A stretch of 64,000 nucleotides of DNA, from assembly GCA_013339765.2 (NCBI GenBank), contig CM023454.1, positions 37,066,950 through 37,130,949 on the forward strand, in the 5' to 3' direction. Below, in pieces: positions 1-9,115 of the stretch (position 1 is its first letter; each line of letters starts with the position of its first letter). Position numbers and translations under genes: made by a program. The notes beneath the pieces are model-generated. The model searched no databases. It saw only the letters and a program-made list of their open reading frames with translations, and was not told the origin of the DNA. The DNA is from Haemaphysalis longicornis. Its lineage: Eukaryota > Arthropoda > Arachnida > Ixodida > Ixodidae.

Positions 1-200
1 CTCTGCAAAGTTTGGAAGATACACAAGATACCAAACAGTAAAAACCTGATGTGCCAGCGAAACATCAGATGGTTTTTCAATCAGCCCAAAGCAGCGAAAC
101 ATATTTTGAAGCCCACGCAGCAACATCAAACGTGATTGTTTGCAGGCCCCTGGAACCTACGCTAGTCTCGTTTACAATTTTTTTGTAATTAGTATTGCCC
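1..200. other. Unassigned sequence left of the partial gypsy-1 copy
   Basis: AT-rich sequence with no recognisable coding motif. The similarity between the left gag/leader copy and its partner near 7.0 kb stops at about position 200-210, so this is probably flanking DNA or another decayed repeat. The short minus-strand ORFs here show no family motif. Confidence 0.4.
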
Positions 201-204
201 CCGA

Positions 205-800
205 ACCTGACACACTGCAACCAGCCCCATGGTGGCGCTGCACTGCTAGGTGAGTTGGCGCTTCGTGCATCTTTGCCATGAATGGTCTCCGCTGCCGGCC
301 TGTGGTGTTTCTCCGGTGATTGCCGATTCTCCGGCCCCGCGCATCTAAACAGAGCCACTTTCGTACTCTCTGCATTGCTCGCTTCGCGCAGACCTCGGCT
401 GTTCCCGTCCTGTATGGGTGAGTAGGTGCACGCACACGTAGCCTATAAGCATTCCTCCTTAGGCGGAGGTGGGTGGTAAGATGCTACCGCCAGCAACGAA
501 GCTTGTATGGCTGCTGCCTCTTTGGCAAGGCCATCAAAGTCTCAGAACGTGCAGGGACCGCACGTTTGGCTGCAACCTTGGCTGGCACTGTCGGACAGCA
601 CGGAAAATCTATTCCTCCTTGGTTGCCGCCGGTTCAGCTAGCTTGTAGAGATCCTGCATAGACTGCACATATCCCCGAAGGCTTTCCTTGTCTCCCGGCG
701 TCCTCGCACGCACATAGTTTTTGATTCGGTACTCACACCCAGGTGGCAGAAACTCGACCTTAACGCGGTCCTTGAAGTCCGTCAAGTCCTAGAATCGCTC
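205..800 (-). pseudogene. gag: Ty3/gypsy gag remnant, second (downstream) copy
   Basis: Read on the minus strand, the segment around 790-610 gives a broken gag reading with an FLPPGCEYR-like motif followed by an RARTPGDKESLRGYV-like stretch, as in arthropod Ty3/gypsy gag. The same reading occurs near 7690-7350 (FLQPWYEYR) and in gypsy-2 (FLPPDYGYRNRRELEVRTQ, 35200-35100). The frame is interrupted by stops and indels. Positions 205-255 keep about one unit of the 48-bp repeat described at 6749. The copy lies beyond the 3' LTR at 1682-2287, so it belongs to a second element joined in tandem. Seen directly: the duplication. Family assignment is from motif recognition. Confidence 0.6.
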
Positions 801-1665
801 CTGTTGACGTCTTCATATACCGGCTGCCGATCACAAAGCAACTGGCAATACCCTGCTAATCTGCGCGCTATCTAAAAATACCATGGCTTGTTGGTAGTCC
901 TAATATTCACAAACAAAGTCGGAAACACTCTTCTTTTTGCTGTAATCTGAAGTACGTTGGCACGGCGAAGTTTACGTGCAGAACGCACTGCAGTGACAGT
1001 TGCATTGATGAGCTTGTGGTGCCCGATCACCCAACATTGCCTAGTGTTACTGTTGCTAGGCTTAAGCGCAAACAGTTGCTTTTCAAACTCGGCCTTTGAT
1101 TGTATCAGTCGCGCTATCAAGTCAAGATTTGGCTTTATATTGTCTCATACCGGGTCAGCTTTCTCAATACTAAACGAGAGAAGCACTGACGCATTTCCGC
1201 ATAAAGAGCGAACAGCATTCTCGGCCGTCGACATAGATGTAGCTGCCAAATACTGTCAACAGTGCCTTGAGTATAGCCTTTCTGAGGGGCGCAGAAAGAA
1301 AGAAAATGCTTCCAAGTGGGCATGCACGGTCAATCAGCGGTTACGCTTTGGCGGTAAGTGGAATTTCTGTGGCGAGTCACTCACATGTTTTGTTTTTCAG
1401 CTTTCCATCGCTCCTCTCCACCCTAGTTTCGTCATTGAACTCTGTCGTGTCGCAGATTTTTGGAAGTATTCTCTGCTGGCTGAGTGATGCTCGCGACGTA
1501 GCACGCGGAGGCTTTTTTCACGACTTATCCGCCGGTAAATGCTACATGAAAAAGGTTTGTGACCCGAACTAACCATACACAGTTCTGACGCGTTTCGCAA
1601 GCATTGCCACATCCCGGCGAAGGTGTAGCTCGCCGGGCGAGGCAACGTTCAAATGAAGAATGCAA
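801..1665 (-). other. gypsy-1 leader between primer site and gag, downstream copy
   Basis: This non-coding stretch aligns along its whole length with 7701-8491; for example, the block near 920-960 matches 7725-7765 and the block near 1570-1625 matches 8380-8430. It lies between a degenerate primer site and gag and so corresponds to a long untranslated leader. A 176-codon plus-strand ORF at 957-1487 runs antisense through it. That ORF is not conserved in the partner copy and I regard it as chance. Confidence 0.55.
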
Positions 1666-1680
1666 CCACGATAGGCGCTA
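1666..1680 (-). other. Degenerate primer-binding site following the left LTR
   Basis: The plus strand here differs at three of fifteen positions from the clean primer site at 8492-8506 and sits at the same one-base distance from the LTR edge. It shows that the left LTR is followed by its own primer site, as a 5' LTR of a second element would be. Confidence 0.55.
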
Positions 1681-1681
1681 G

Positions 1682-2287
1682 TAAAGGAACGTCAATAGGG
1701 CGTATAAAGTTCTCGAGCCAGAGCTGGCCCAACGACGTTTAACACGAGAAAAAATCACCGGGTTATACCTGGAAAACAAGGGCGGAAACAAGCAAGAAAG
1801 AAACCTGGGAGACACTGTAACGACATAACAGGAGGTGTGCACGTAAAGAAACATTACGGCAGCTCAAGCACTGCTTGTTTAGAAATTTAGGGTCTGTTAC
1901 TCTACACTCTCACGATGACGTGTTGCAGGACTGGTGCCGACTACGCCTGAAGAGCGTCCGCAGCAGACACTGCAAGCTCTTCGCTGTCCAGGCATCATGG
2001 TTGTGGCTCCCAGCCCGTTGATCCGTCAACAGCCCGCGGCTGCATCTGCTCTTAAGTGTGCCATGGGGCGCACGCCGCCCCGTGGTCTTGTGAGCACCCC
2101 TGTTAAGCCACACCCTTGTATGTGTGCAATCCGGGTTTTATGCACATTACACATATTCGTTCTGGCTCACTGTTCATCAAACACGCGCGCACAGGCACAT
2201 GATGCACGGACGCCACCGTCGCTGTTCTATGCACGCACTGCACTGTAATCACTCTACACGGGCGCTTGTAGGGGCTGCGTCCCTACA
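1682..2287 (-). repeat. gypsy-1 left LTR (3' LTR of the main element)
   Basis: A 606-bp direct repeat of 8508-9115. On the minus strand it opens with TGTAGGGACGCAG at 2287 and should close with CA at 1682; the closing base is mutated, because the plus strand starts TAAAGGAAC where the partner has TGAAGGAAC. The minus strand immediately upstream carries a purine-rich tract at 2288-2300. The polyadenylation signal of the partner LTR is degraded here, near 1752. The two LTRs have many substitutions and small indels, so the insertion is old. Confidence 0.8.
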
Positions 2288-2300
2288 ATCCTACTCCCCG
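2288..2300 (-). other. Polypurine tract of gypsy-1
   Basis: The minus strand reads CGGGGAGTAGGAT directly before the TG of the 3' LTR, the position and composition expected for the plus-strand primer of LTR retrotransposons. It supports the LTR boundary at 2287. Confidence 0.7.
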
Positions 2301-2763
2301 AAGCCGGACAACTCCCCAGTTGTACGAGAAGTGCCGTGGGGCTGCAGCAGAGGAAAACTAGTCCAGCAGGTTTGACGTGAATGCGGTTATAGGAAGGTCT
2401 TTCCTCTCGATTTCTGTCGCTGTATCGTTCAGCGGGTAGCGTATACGGGATGAACATGAGAAAGAGTAGATTTGTTCTTCACAGTGCCGTTCGTAATGCG
2501 TTTAGAGCTATAATGTTTACGGGAACCGTATCCCGTCCTCCGCTTAGGTGGCTAAGGCAATTAGTCAACGGAGATTGGCGGTTTGTTACGTCACCAGACC
2601 CTTCCCATCAGCCTGCCAAGGAAGCAGGAAACCCTTTCGCTTCTTCGCCCAACGGATGTGCGTGGCATATTACTTGGTCTCCGACAAAAAACTCAACCTG
2701 GCGCCGTCCCTACTCGTACTGCCGGTGATGTTGAAGTCGTGCAAGTCCAGGTGTTGCATGGCT

Positions 2764-3560
2764 TCAGGAGGGTCTCGTTAAAGGTTCTGCGGAGATACTG
2801 CGCGTACTTAACATAAGTGCGAGGGTCACTGAATGAATGCTCAACAGAAAACACAGGTCGCGGCCAAACAGCAGGGCTGCCGGTGAAAAGCCAGTCGAGC
2901 GATTGACCGTACTCCAAGTTGCAGACGCCATTTTCGGGATGCGAGCATCCCAGTCTTTTTGGCGTTCAGTGAAGGCTGCCAGCGTCATCTTTCTGTTCCT
3001 CTTCACACGTTCCGTAATATTTGCTCGATAATGGGCGGAGCAGTCTTCCGATGCGGTAGGCCCAGAACCGAACTAGTGTCCATGACGTTCGTGTGGGTGA
3101 AGTATGTAGCAATGTCCGGTATAAGTTGTTCCGGAAATCGAAAGCGGGTGAAAGTATCCAACTACTTGTCCAAGATCAACTTTGAACCAAGTTTGCAAAA
3201 TCCGTACAGCTCGACCCACTTGATGAAATGATGGTTGATGACAAGGTGTAATGGTGGCCTTTCACCGACCTTGGATAACGACCCATCAAATATCACGCCC
3301 CGACCTGAAAATGTGAGCAGCTCTCTTCCGACTTCTTGATGGCAAGTGGTTTATCACCTCTGGGCTTTACAGACAAGCAAACTGGGCATGACTGCTCATA
3401 AGTCATTTTCTCTTTTTTGCAAGGCCATGTGACAACGCGGCAAACTTTTTGTACGTTTTCTGTCTGTCACTGTGACCTGCGAGGGTAGCGGTGTGGTAAT
3501 GTTCTAGAGCAGACCACCTTAGAAGCTTTGGTACGAATACCCGAAAGGGATACTCACCAC
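2764..3560 (-). pseudogene. pol: Integrase remnant of gypsy-1 pol
   Basis: Minus-strand frames near 3560-3350 give a zinc-domain-like reading (VPKLLRWSALEHYH, then LAGHSDRQKTYKKF), matching the start of gypsy integrases. Near 3030-2860 the reading contains TERV, where the catalytic glutamate of the DDE core is expected, then NRSTGFSPAALLFGRDL, the conserved C-terminal core motif. The intervening core with the two aspartates is hard to follow through frameshifts. Integrase inserts the cDNA into host DNA; this copy cannot be functional. Positions 2301-2763 hold the degenerate 3' end of pol with no clear motif. Confidence 0.65.
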
Positions 3561-3979
3561 TGTCCGTGTGGGCATTTGGAATGTATCTCAGTTCCAGGCC
3601 GTCTTGGCTTTCGACTTAGCAGTTGTAGTACGGGGACCGTGCCATCGCAGTATCGTCGTTCTCTGCGACAGTAACAGTAATGAACTCCCCAAAGCGCTTG
3701 CACTGTTAGTCGGCCTGCTGTGCTCCAAGCAGCTTCTGGCTATTTACCAGGGATCCCCACGCTTCCGCAGGCGTTGTAACAGCGAATACCTATGGTTGTA
3801 TTTCCTGTTGTGCTGGTAAGAATGCGAGAGACAAGGCGCTCGCGTCAATGTTAGGGTGCCCTTCGTGTGTTTCGCTTTGTGGTGATACTTCTGCAGGTTT
3901 AGCGCCTAGCGTGCTAGGCGACCTGCAGGATTCTGAAGCCGTAACCTCCATGACAGTGTTTCGTTGTAAGTGTGTACCG

Positions 3980-4261
3980 TTAGATCTGCGCCATCCAATG
4001 CATGTTGAACTTTTTGATGGCGAACACTATGGCGAGATACTCTTTTTCAGTCACTGAATAGTTTTGTTTGGCCGCTAACAGAATGCGGCTGGAGAACACC
4101 AGAGGGTATAGTTCACCGCAATGCTCCTGTAGCAAAACACCCGCTATGCCATAATCACTTGCATCGGTTTGTAAAATAAGGGGCGGTTGAGATCTGGCAA
4201 ACGCTGGCTTTTGGTATTGGCGATTCCCGATGAGGGTGGCTGTTAACTTCGGGCTCCTCAT
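3980..4261 (-). pseudogene. pol: RNase H domain of gypsy-1 pol
   Basis: A 93-codon minus-strand reading contains LILQTDASDYGIAGVLLQE, with the first catalytic Asp of the gypsy RNase H, and then TEKEYLAIVFAIKKF, with the catalytic Glu region. The domain removes RNA from the RNA-DNA hybrid during reverse transcription. It should follow the RT thumb directly but is separated from it by the insertion at 4262-5355. The stretch 3561-3979 between this domain and integrase is degenerate linker with nothing recognised. Confidence 0.75.
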
Positions 4262-5355
4262 TTAGTGTGAGAAAGCCGCCGGTGGCTTCAGTATCGGCGT
4301 CACCTCCGCTTGTAGCTGTCATGATGCATTCCTTTCATGTAACCGCAAGGACGCGAAGGTGGGGGCCGCTGAGTGCAGGCTTCGTGCTCCTTCCTTTTGT
4401 GTGGCAAAATACAGGGGTGCTTAGCCCAAGTATTTCTATTCGTATGCAGTCGTTCGGTGACGAGCTGACGGTAAGCGAAAGGGTGCCGTCTCTTAGTGCC
4501 GAAAAAGCTCTCTTCGTAGATTTTTAGGTTCTCCGAAGCGGATGTCGACGCTGCTTGTTGATGGGTCATTCACCTCGGGAATACTCTCCTGGGGTTGAAG
4601 GAGCTCTTCTCGGTATTCAGAGGATCGGCGGCGTTCCTTAGTCTGGGCGGGGATTAGCACCGACTCCCTTGATATCCCGGTGCGTGTTCAGACGAGGCGG
4701 CAAGGCGAGGACGCTGCAAGATGTTAGCTGCGCGAAGACCACTGTAAGCGTTCGGCTTTGGGTTTTCAGCACACGCCGCCCGCTCAGCTTAATGGTGTGA
4801 TCACTCCACTCGGTCGGTGCTTTCAGGTGGCATATGTCTTGTATTTGCTTGTCGGCTGCAATAACATGCGCAGGAAAGGTGCTATCAGTGCATGAGAGAG
4901 AGAGTTTTTGGTGACGTGACCAGAGGTGGGGACTTATGCAGGATTGGTTCGTTCTTGTGATCAATCAATGGTTCATATCATTATTTAAAAAGGGGTTGTT
5001 AATCTTTCTTTGATTGCGGCCCTTTCGAGGCGTGTTTTTGGAATCAGAACCAGAGTAGCGGGTGTGAACAGGGTCCGTCGAGAGGATTCTAGTTCAGTAG
5101 AGCTATTGGCCCAACAGGCTGCTCCTGGTAGAGTGACAACGTAACCATCATTCTGTACTTATGTAAATAGTTTGAGTACAGGAAACAGTGCAAATAAAGC
5201 TAATATCCAGCGAGAAGGGCAGTCCTCATCCCTGACCTGCTTCAACCTTCGGACGTCGGTCATCGGAGCGAGTCGAGATTATCCTCACGGCTCGAACATC
5301 AAAAGAACTTCGTTATTTTGTCTTCGTATTTATCCAAGATGGAGAATCGAAATCT
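4262..5355. mobile_element. About 1.1-kb insertion splitting gypsy-1 RT from RNase H
   Basis: The RT thumb (ending near 5356) and RNase H (starting near 4261) should be almost continuous in gypsy pol, so this block is extra. It has no coding similarity. A plus-strand AATAAA near 5193 and a TGTGAG left edge at about 4266 would suit a solo LTR, but I could not find clean terminal TG/CA or a target duplication. Function and family unknown. Confidence 0.5.
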
Positions 5356-6060
5356 AACTGTGCTGCAACGCCTGCTCCTGTGATGCCGTCCATGACCACC
5401 TGACGCCCTTCCTATGCAGCTGATGAAGGCTCCCTGCCAAGTGCGGACAGTTCGGAATGAAGATCCTGTGGAAGCCTACCATGCCGACGAAGCGCTGCAG
5501 ACTTTCGACGTTCTCTTTATTCGGGAACTGGATGATCGGCATGAGATTCTGCTTGCTTGCCCGGACTGAACATTGGTTCAAAACGAAGCCCATTAGCACG
5601 ATCCCGCTGTCAGAGAGTTGTACCTTGAGAGGGTATATTGTAAGCCCTGCGTTTTGCATGCGGTGCAACAAAATCTGTAAATGAACAACGTGATCGTTAA
5701 CGTTCTCTGAAAATAAACCACATATAACCATGTACGCCATTGCGCTGTTGAACTTGGCGTCCGCCGCACAATGTGCAGGCAGCCTGAGGAATTCAAACAG
5801 CCCTTTACAACAAGTGAACGCTGTTTTCTCGGTATTCCTTTTTCCTACAGGGATCTGTAGAAAACCTCTACCACATTAGAGTGTGGTGAAAACCTTTGCT
5901 GAGCTTAGCGCGCATGCAACCGCATCGATGAATGGAAAAGGGTACGAGCCTCTGATGGTTATTGCGTTTAGGCGTCTGTAGTCTACACACATGCGGACAC
6001 TACCATCTTTCTTATACGCCAGCACAATCGGAAATGCCGAAGAAATTTTTGATGGCTTCT
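5356..6060 (-). pseudogene. pol: Reverse transcriptase remnant of gypsy-1
   Basis: Minus-strand frames from 6040 downwards give DGSVRMCVDYRRLNAIT, the conserved first RT block, then FPFIDAV and LSSAKVFTTL. A longer open stretch (5740-5354) runs through MAYMVICGLFSENVNDHVVH and KVQLSDSGIVLMGFVLNQ into the thumb (VESLQRFVGMVGFHRIFIP). The expected YxDD catalytic site reads Y-M-V-I, so the catalytic aspartates are gone, and several frameshifts occur near 5880-5750. RT copies the element RNA into cDNA. Confidence 0.75.
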
Positions 6061-6238
6061 GTCACCGCTTCTGTATTTATCTTCTGCGGCGGGGTCCTAT
6101 CCAGTTGTGGTTTACTTTGGATGCTCGAGGGTCTGGGGATGAACTGTTGAGGACGCGCATCTCCCGTCTCGAAGAGGTGCTTCAAAATGTTCACTGTGCC
6201 CAGGCATTCCATGAACATCGCTGCAAAAGGTTGTAGTA

Positions 6239-6740
6239 CTACTGCACGCTGTGATTGTTCCTCCGGTGGTGCTGTGAACGACAGCAAGATTGTTTGCGAA
6301 CCATTGTTAACTTTTCCGACGATGGTCTCGATGCCACCATCCCTGACAACGATTCTGATGGACTTGCTGCAAAGCTCTCCAGCCTTGTTCCAAGGCCGTA
6401 GTGGTAGTTTCCGGCCTTCACGTGTAGCACTAGCCCTGTCCTGGCTTTAAAATCACGGCCTAGAATGGCTGGACAGGAAACACTGGTACGGTACAAAAAA
6501 CATTGCCTGTATTTGCGACCATCTGCATCTGTTCGCCACACTGGGTAAGGGCCAGGTGGTGCCTCCGAGCTCGCAGAACTTGAGTACCAGGTCTGTTGGA
6601 AAGCAGCTTGTTGCCTTTCCTTTTTGCTCGACTCGGATGATGTGGACACGACATCCTTGCTGATGTCTGCGCAGATAGATTTGCGATGATTAGGAAATGT
6701 CTCTCCTCTTTGCGGTACTTGTCTCTTGTCAAACCAGCCT
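6239..6740 (-). pseudogene. Protease-region remnant of gypsy-1
   Basis: A minus-strand ORF (6994-6239) carries AILGRDFKARTGLVLHV near 6470-6420, resembling the C-terminal ILGxDFL motif of retropepsins that precedes RT in gypsy pol. The N-terminal catalytic DTG is not clear. The first third of the same ORF is the in-frame 16-residue repeat encoded at 6749-7083. The position between gag and RT fits a protease. Confidence 0.5.
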
Positions 6741-6748
6741 AGCGGACG

Positions 6749-7083
6749 CTCCCAAGGCGGCGCTGCACTGCTGATGTGAGTCAGGGCTGAAACTATCTCC
6801 CACGGTGTCGTCGCACCACTGTGGTGAGTCAGCGCTTCAACCACCTCCCATGGTGGCACCGCACTACTGAGGTGTGTCCGCAATCCAACCTTCTCCCACG
6901 AAGGCGGCGCGCCGATAAGGTGAGTTGGCTGTTTAAACGCTGGCACGGTGACGCCGCACTGCTGGCGTGAGTTGGCACTGCAACTATCTCCCACGGTGGC
7001 GCCGCACAGCTGGGGTCAGTTGGGGTGGCAGCAACCTCCCATGGTGGCGCAGCACTGCTGGGTTAGTTGGCGCTGCATCCTTC
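6749..7083 (-). repeat. 48-bp tandem repeat encoding a 16-residue repeat
   Basis: Seven imperfect units start near 6749, 6797, 6845, 6893, 6941, 6988 and 7036, each built around CTCCCAYGGTGGCRCCGCAC. The period is divisible by three, so the minus-strand ORF reads a 16-residue repeat with PPWE and LTH motifs. It lies between gag and protease. A unit also survives at 205-255 in the downstream gag copy. Role unknown; repeat expansion in a linker is one explanation. Confidence 0.75.
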
Positions 7084-7700
7084 TTTGCCATTAATGATCT
7101 CCGCTGCACGCCTGTGCATTTTACCTGCGATTGCCGGTTCGTCAGCCCCGCGCGTGTGAACTGCGCCACCTTCTGTACTCGCTTCGTTGCTCGCTTCGCG
7201 AGTGGTTTCCGCTGTTACAGCCCTGTCTGCGTAGGTAGGTGCATGCACACGAAGCCTCTAAGTGTGCCTCCATTGGCGGAGGCAGGTGGTAGGACTCTAC
7301 AGCCAGAAACGAGGCTTGTATGGTTGGTGCCTCTTTGGCAAGGTCATCAAAGTCTCAGAGCTGCAGGGACCGCACGTATGGCTGGAACCTGGGCTGGCAC
7401 TGTCGGATGACCCGGAAAACCTTTTTCGCCTTGGTGGCCGCAGGTTCAAGTACCTTGTTCTGGTCCTGCATAGAAGGCACACATCCTCAAAGGCTTTCTT
7501 CCTCTCCTCGTGTCCGCGGACGGAGCTCGTGTTTGATTCGGTACTCATACCAAGGTTGCAAAAACTTCAACCTAAATCGTTCTTTGATGTTCCTTATGTC
7601 CTCTAAGTGATTCTGGTTACTTCTCCAAACGCCGGCTGCCGCCCACAAAGCAACTGTCAAGATCCTGCTAATCAGCGCGCTAAGTAAAATTGCCATAAAA
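7084..7700 (-). pseudogene. gag: gag remnant of gypsy-1 (main copy)
   Basis: Direct repeat of 255-870. Minus-strand reading near 7610-7490 gives KERFRLKFLQPWYEYRIKH, the same gag motif as in gypsy-2 at 35200. It continues with SLRGCVPSMQDQNKVLEPAATKA after a frameshift. Gag forms the particle shell of LTR retrotransposons. No zinc-knuckle Cys/His box could be recognised, and the frame is broken, so it is dead. Confidence 0.6.
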
Positions 7701-8491
7701 TGTTGGTAGTCCGACCATTCACAAAGAAAGTCGAAAACAGACTTCTTGTTACTCTAATCAGTATACGTTGGCACAGCCAAGCTTAACCGCAACACCACGT
7801 GGCAGTGACCGTAGCATTGAGGAGCTTGTGGTACCCAATCATCGAGAAATGTCTCAGTGTTCGCCTTGCTAAAATGAAGCGCCCACAGTAGGTTTTCAAA
7901 CTAGGCCTTCGAATCTATTAGTTAATCTATCTAGTCAAGAATTGGCTCTGTGTTGTCCTATAGTGGATGCGTCTGCTCGATACTATCCGCGCGGAGCACT
8001 GAGGCATTTTCGCCTAACGCGGGAAAAGTATTCGCGTTTCTCGACATAGTGGTAGCTGCAAAATACTGTCAACAAACCTGGAATACAGCCATTCTAACGG
8101 GCGCAGAAAAAAAGAAAATGATTCGAAGTGGGCCCGCGCGGTCAATCCGTGGTTATACTTTGACGGTAACAACAATTTCTGTGGCAAGTCACTCCCAGAA
8201 TTTGTTCCGCAGCTTTTCGTTGCTCCTTTCCAAGTGAGCTTGGTCGTTGAACGGTGTCTTTTGATAGATCGTTGGCAGCATTCTCCGCTGGCTGAGTTAT
8301 GCTGGAGACGTAGGCACGGCTTGCATTTGGCACAGGTAATTCGCCGGTAATTGCTGCGTGATAAAGGTTAGCGACCTCAAAATACCATACATAGTTCTGA
8401 AGGGTTCTGCAAGCTTTACCCCATGCCGGCGGCAGTGTAGCTTGTGAGGCAAGTCAAGGCTCTTTGACAATTACAGGGAAAAAAAACGAAA
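7701..8491 (-). other. Leader of gypsy-1
   Basis: Non-coding stretch between the primer site and gag, about 0.8 kb long and duplicated at 801-1665. No conserved ORF is seen on either strand, and no splice or packaging signal could be recognised by eye. Confidence 0.5.
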
Positions 8492-8506
8492 CCACGTTGG
8501 GCGCCA
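8492..8506 (-). other. Primer-binding site, lysine-tRNA type
   Basis: The minus strand reads TGGCGCCCAACGTGG one base after the LTR end. This matches the primer site complementary to the 3' end of tRNA-Lys used by many LTR retroelements (established knowledge). It fixes the 5' LTR boundary at 8508 and the transcription direction as leftward. Confidence 0.8.
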
Positions 8507-8507
8507 G

Positions 8508-9115
8508 TGAAGGAACACCCTTAGAGCGTAAAGAGTTAGCGATCCCGAAACCGCCCGACGATGTAACGCCGATCCACATCAGAACAAATCACCGGTTTAT
8601 TCCTGGAAAACACAGGCGGAAACACCAAAGGAAGAAACTTGGGAGGAAGCGTTACGACATTACAGCAAGAGTGCGTGTAAAGAAAACATCGTGAAAGATC
8701 AAGCAATGCTTCTCCAGAAAGTTAAGACCTGGTGCTGCACAATCACGACGTCTTCAGTCACTGGTGACAATGACGGGGGAAGAGTGTCCGCCGCATTCCC
8801 TGGTTGCTCTTCGCTGTCTTGGCGTCTTGGTTGTGGCTCGCCGCCTGTAGATGCCGTGCGCAGCCCGAGGCCGCAGCTGCGCTCGCGTGTGCTCCGATGC
8901 AATCTCCCCCCAGTGCTCTTGTGAGAGCCGCTGTAAGCCCCTCTGTTGGTTGTGTGCATGTTCCGGGTTTTATGGGCACTACCGGTATGTTTTCTGGCTC
9001 ACTGTTCATCACAAGCGCGCATGGGCACATGACGCACAGACGCCCCTACCGCTGTTCGATGCACATATGGCACTGTAATCACCCTACGGTGGCACTCGTG
9101 AACTGCGTCCTTACA
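8508..9115 (-). repeat. gypsy-1 right LTR (5' LTR)
   Basis: A 608-bp direct repeat of 1682-2287. On the minus strand it starts TGTAAGGACGCAG at 9115 and ends CCTTCA at 8508. A minus-strand AATAAA lies at 8601-8596, placing the polyadenylation site in the R region. Plus-strand sequence right of 9115 is TAGG satellite, so the insertion appears to have been into, or at the edge of, the satellite. No target duplication can be tested, because the left end is a tandem copy. Confidence 0.8.

Larger units (their letters stand above)
1682..9115 (-). mobile_element. gypsy-1: decayed Ty3/gypsy LTR retrotransposon
   Basis: A 7.4-kb minus-strand element. In transcription order it has: 5' LTR (9115-8508), lysine-type primer site, long leader, gag, a 16-residue repeat region, protease, reverse transcriptase, RNase H, integrase, polypurine tract and 3' LTR (2287-1682). 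The order protease-RT-RNase H-integrase is that of Ty3/gypsy. Pol is broken by stops and frameshifts and split by a 1.1-kb insertion (4262-5355), so the element is dead. A further leader and gag lie beyond the 3' LTR. Gypsy-2 at 32554 has the same LTR family. The 5' LTR edge touches the TAGG satellite at 9116. Confidence 0.8.

Noticed and set aside
957..1487. 176-codon ORF as a host gene
   Set aside because: It is antisense to the gypsy-1 leader, and the homologous stretch near 7790-8330 does not keep the frame open.
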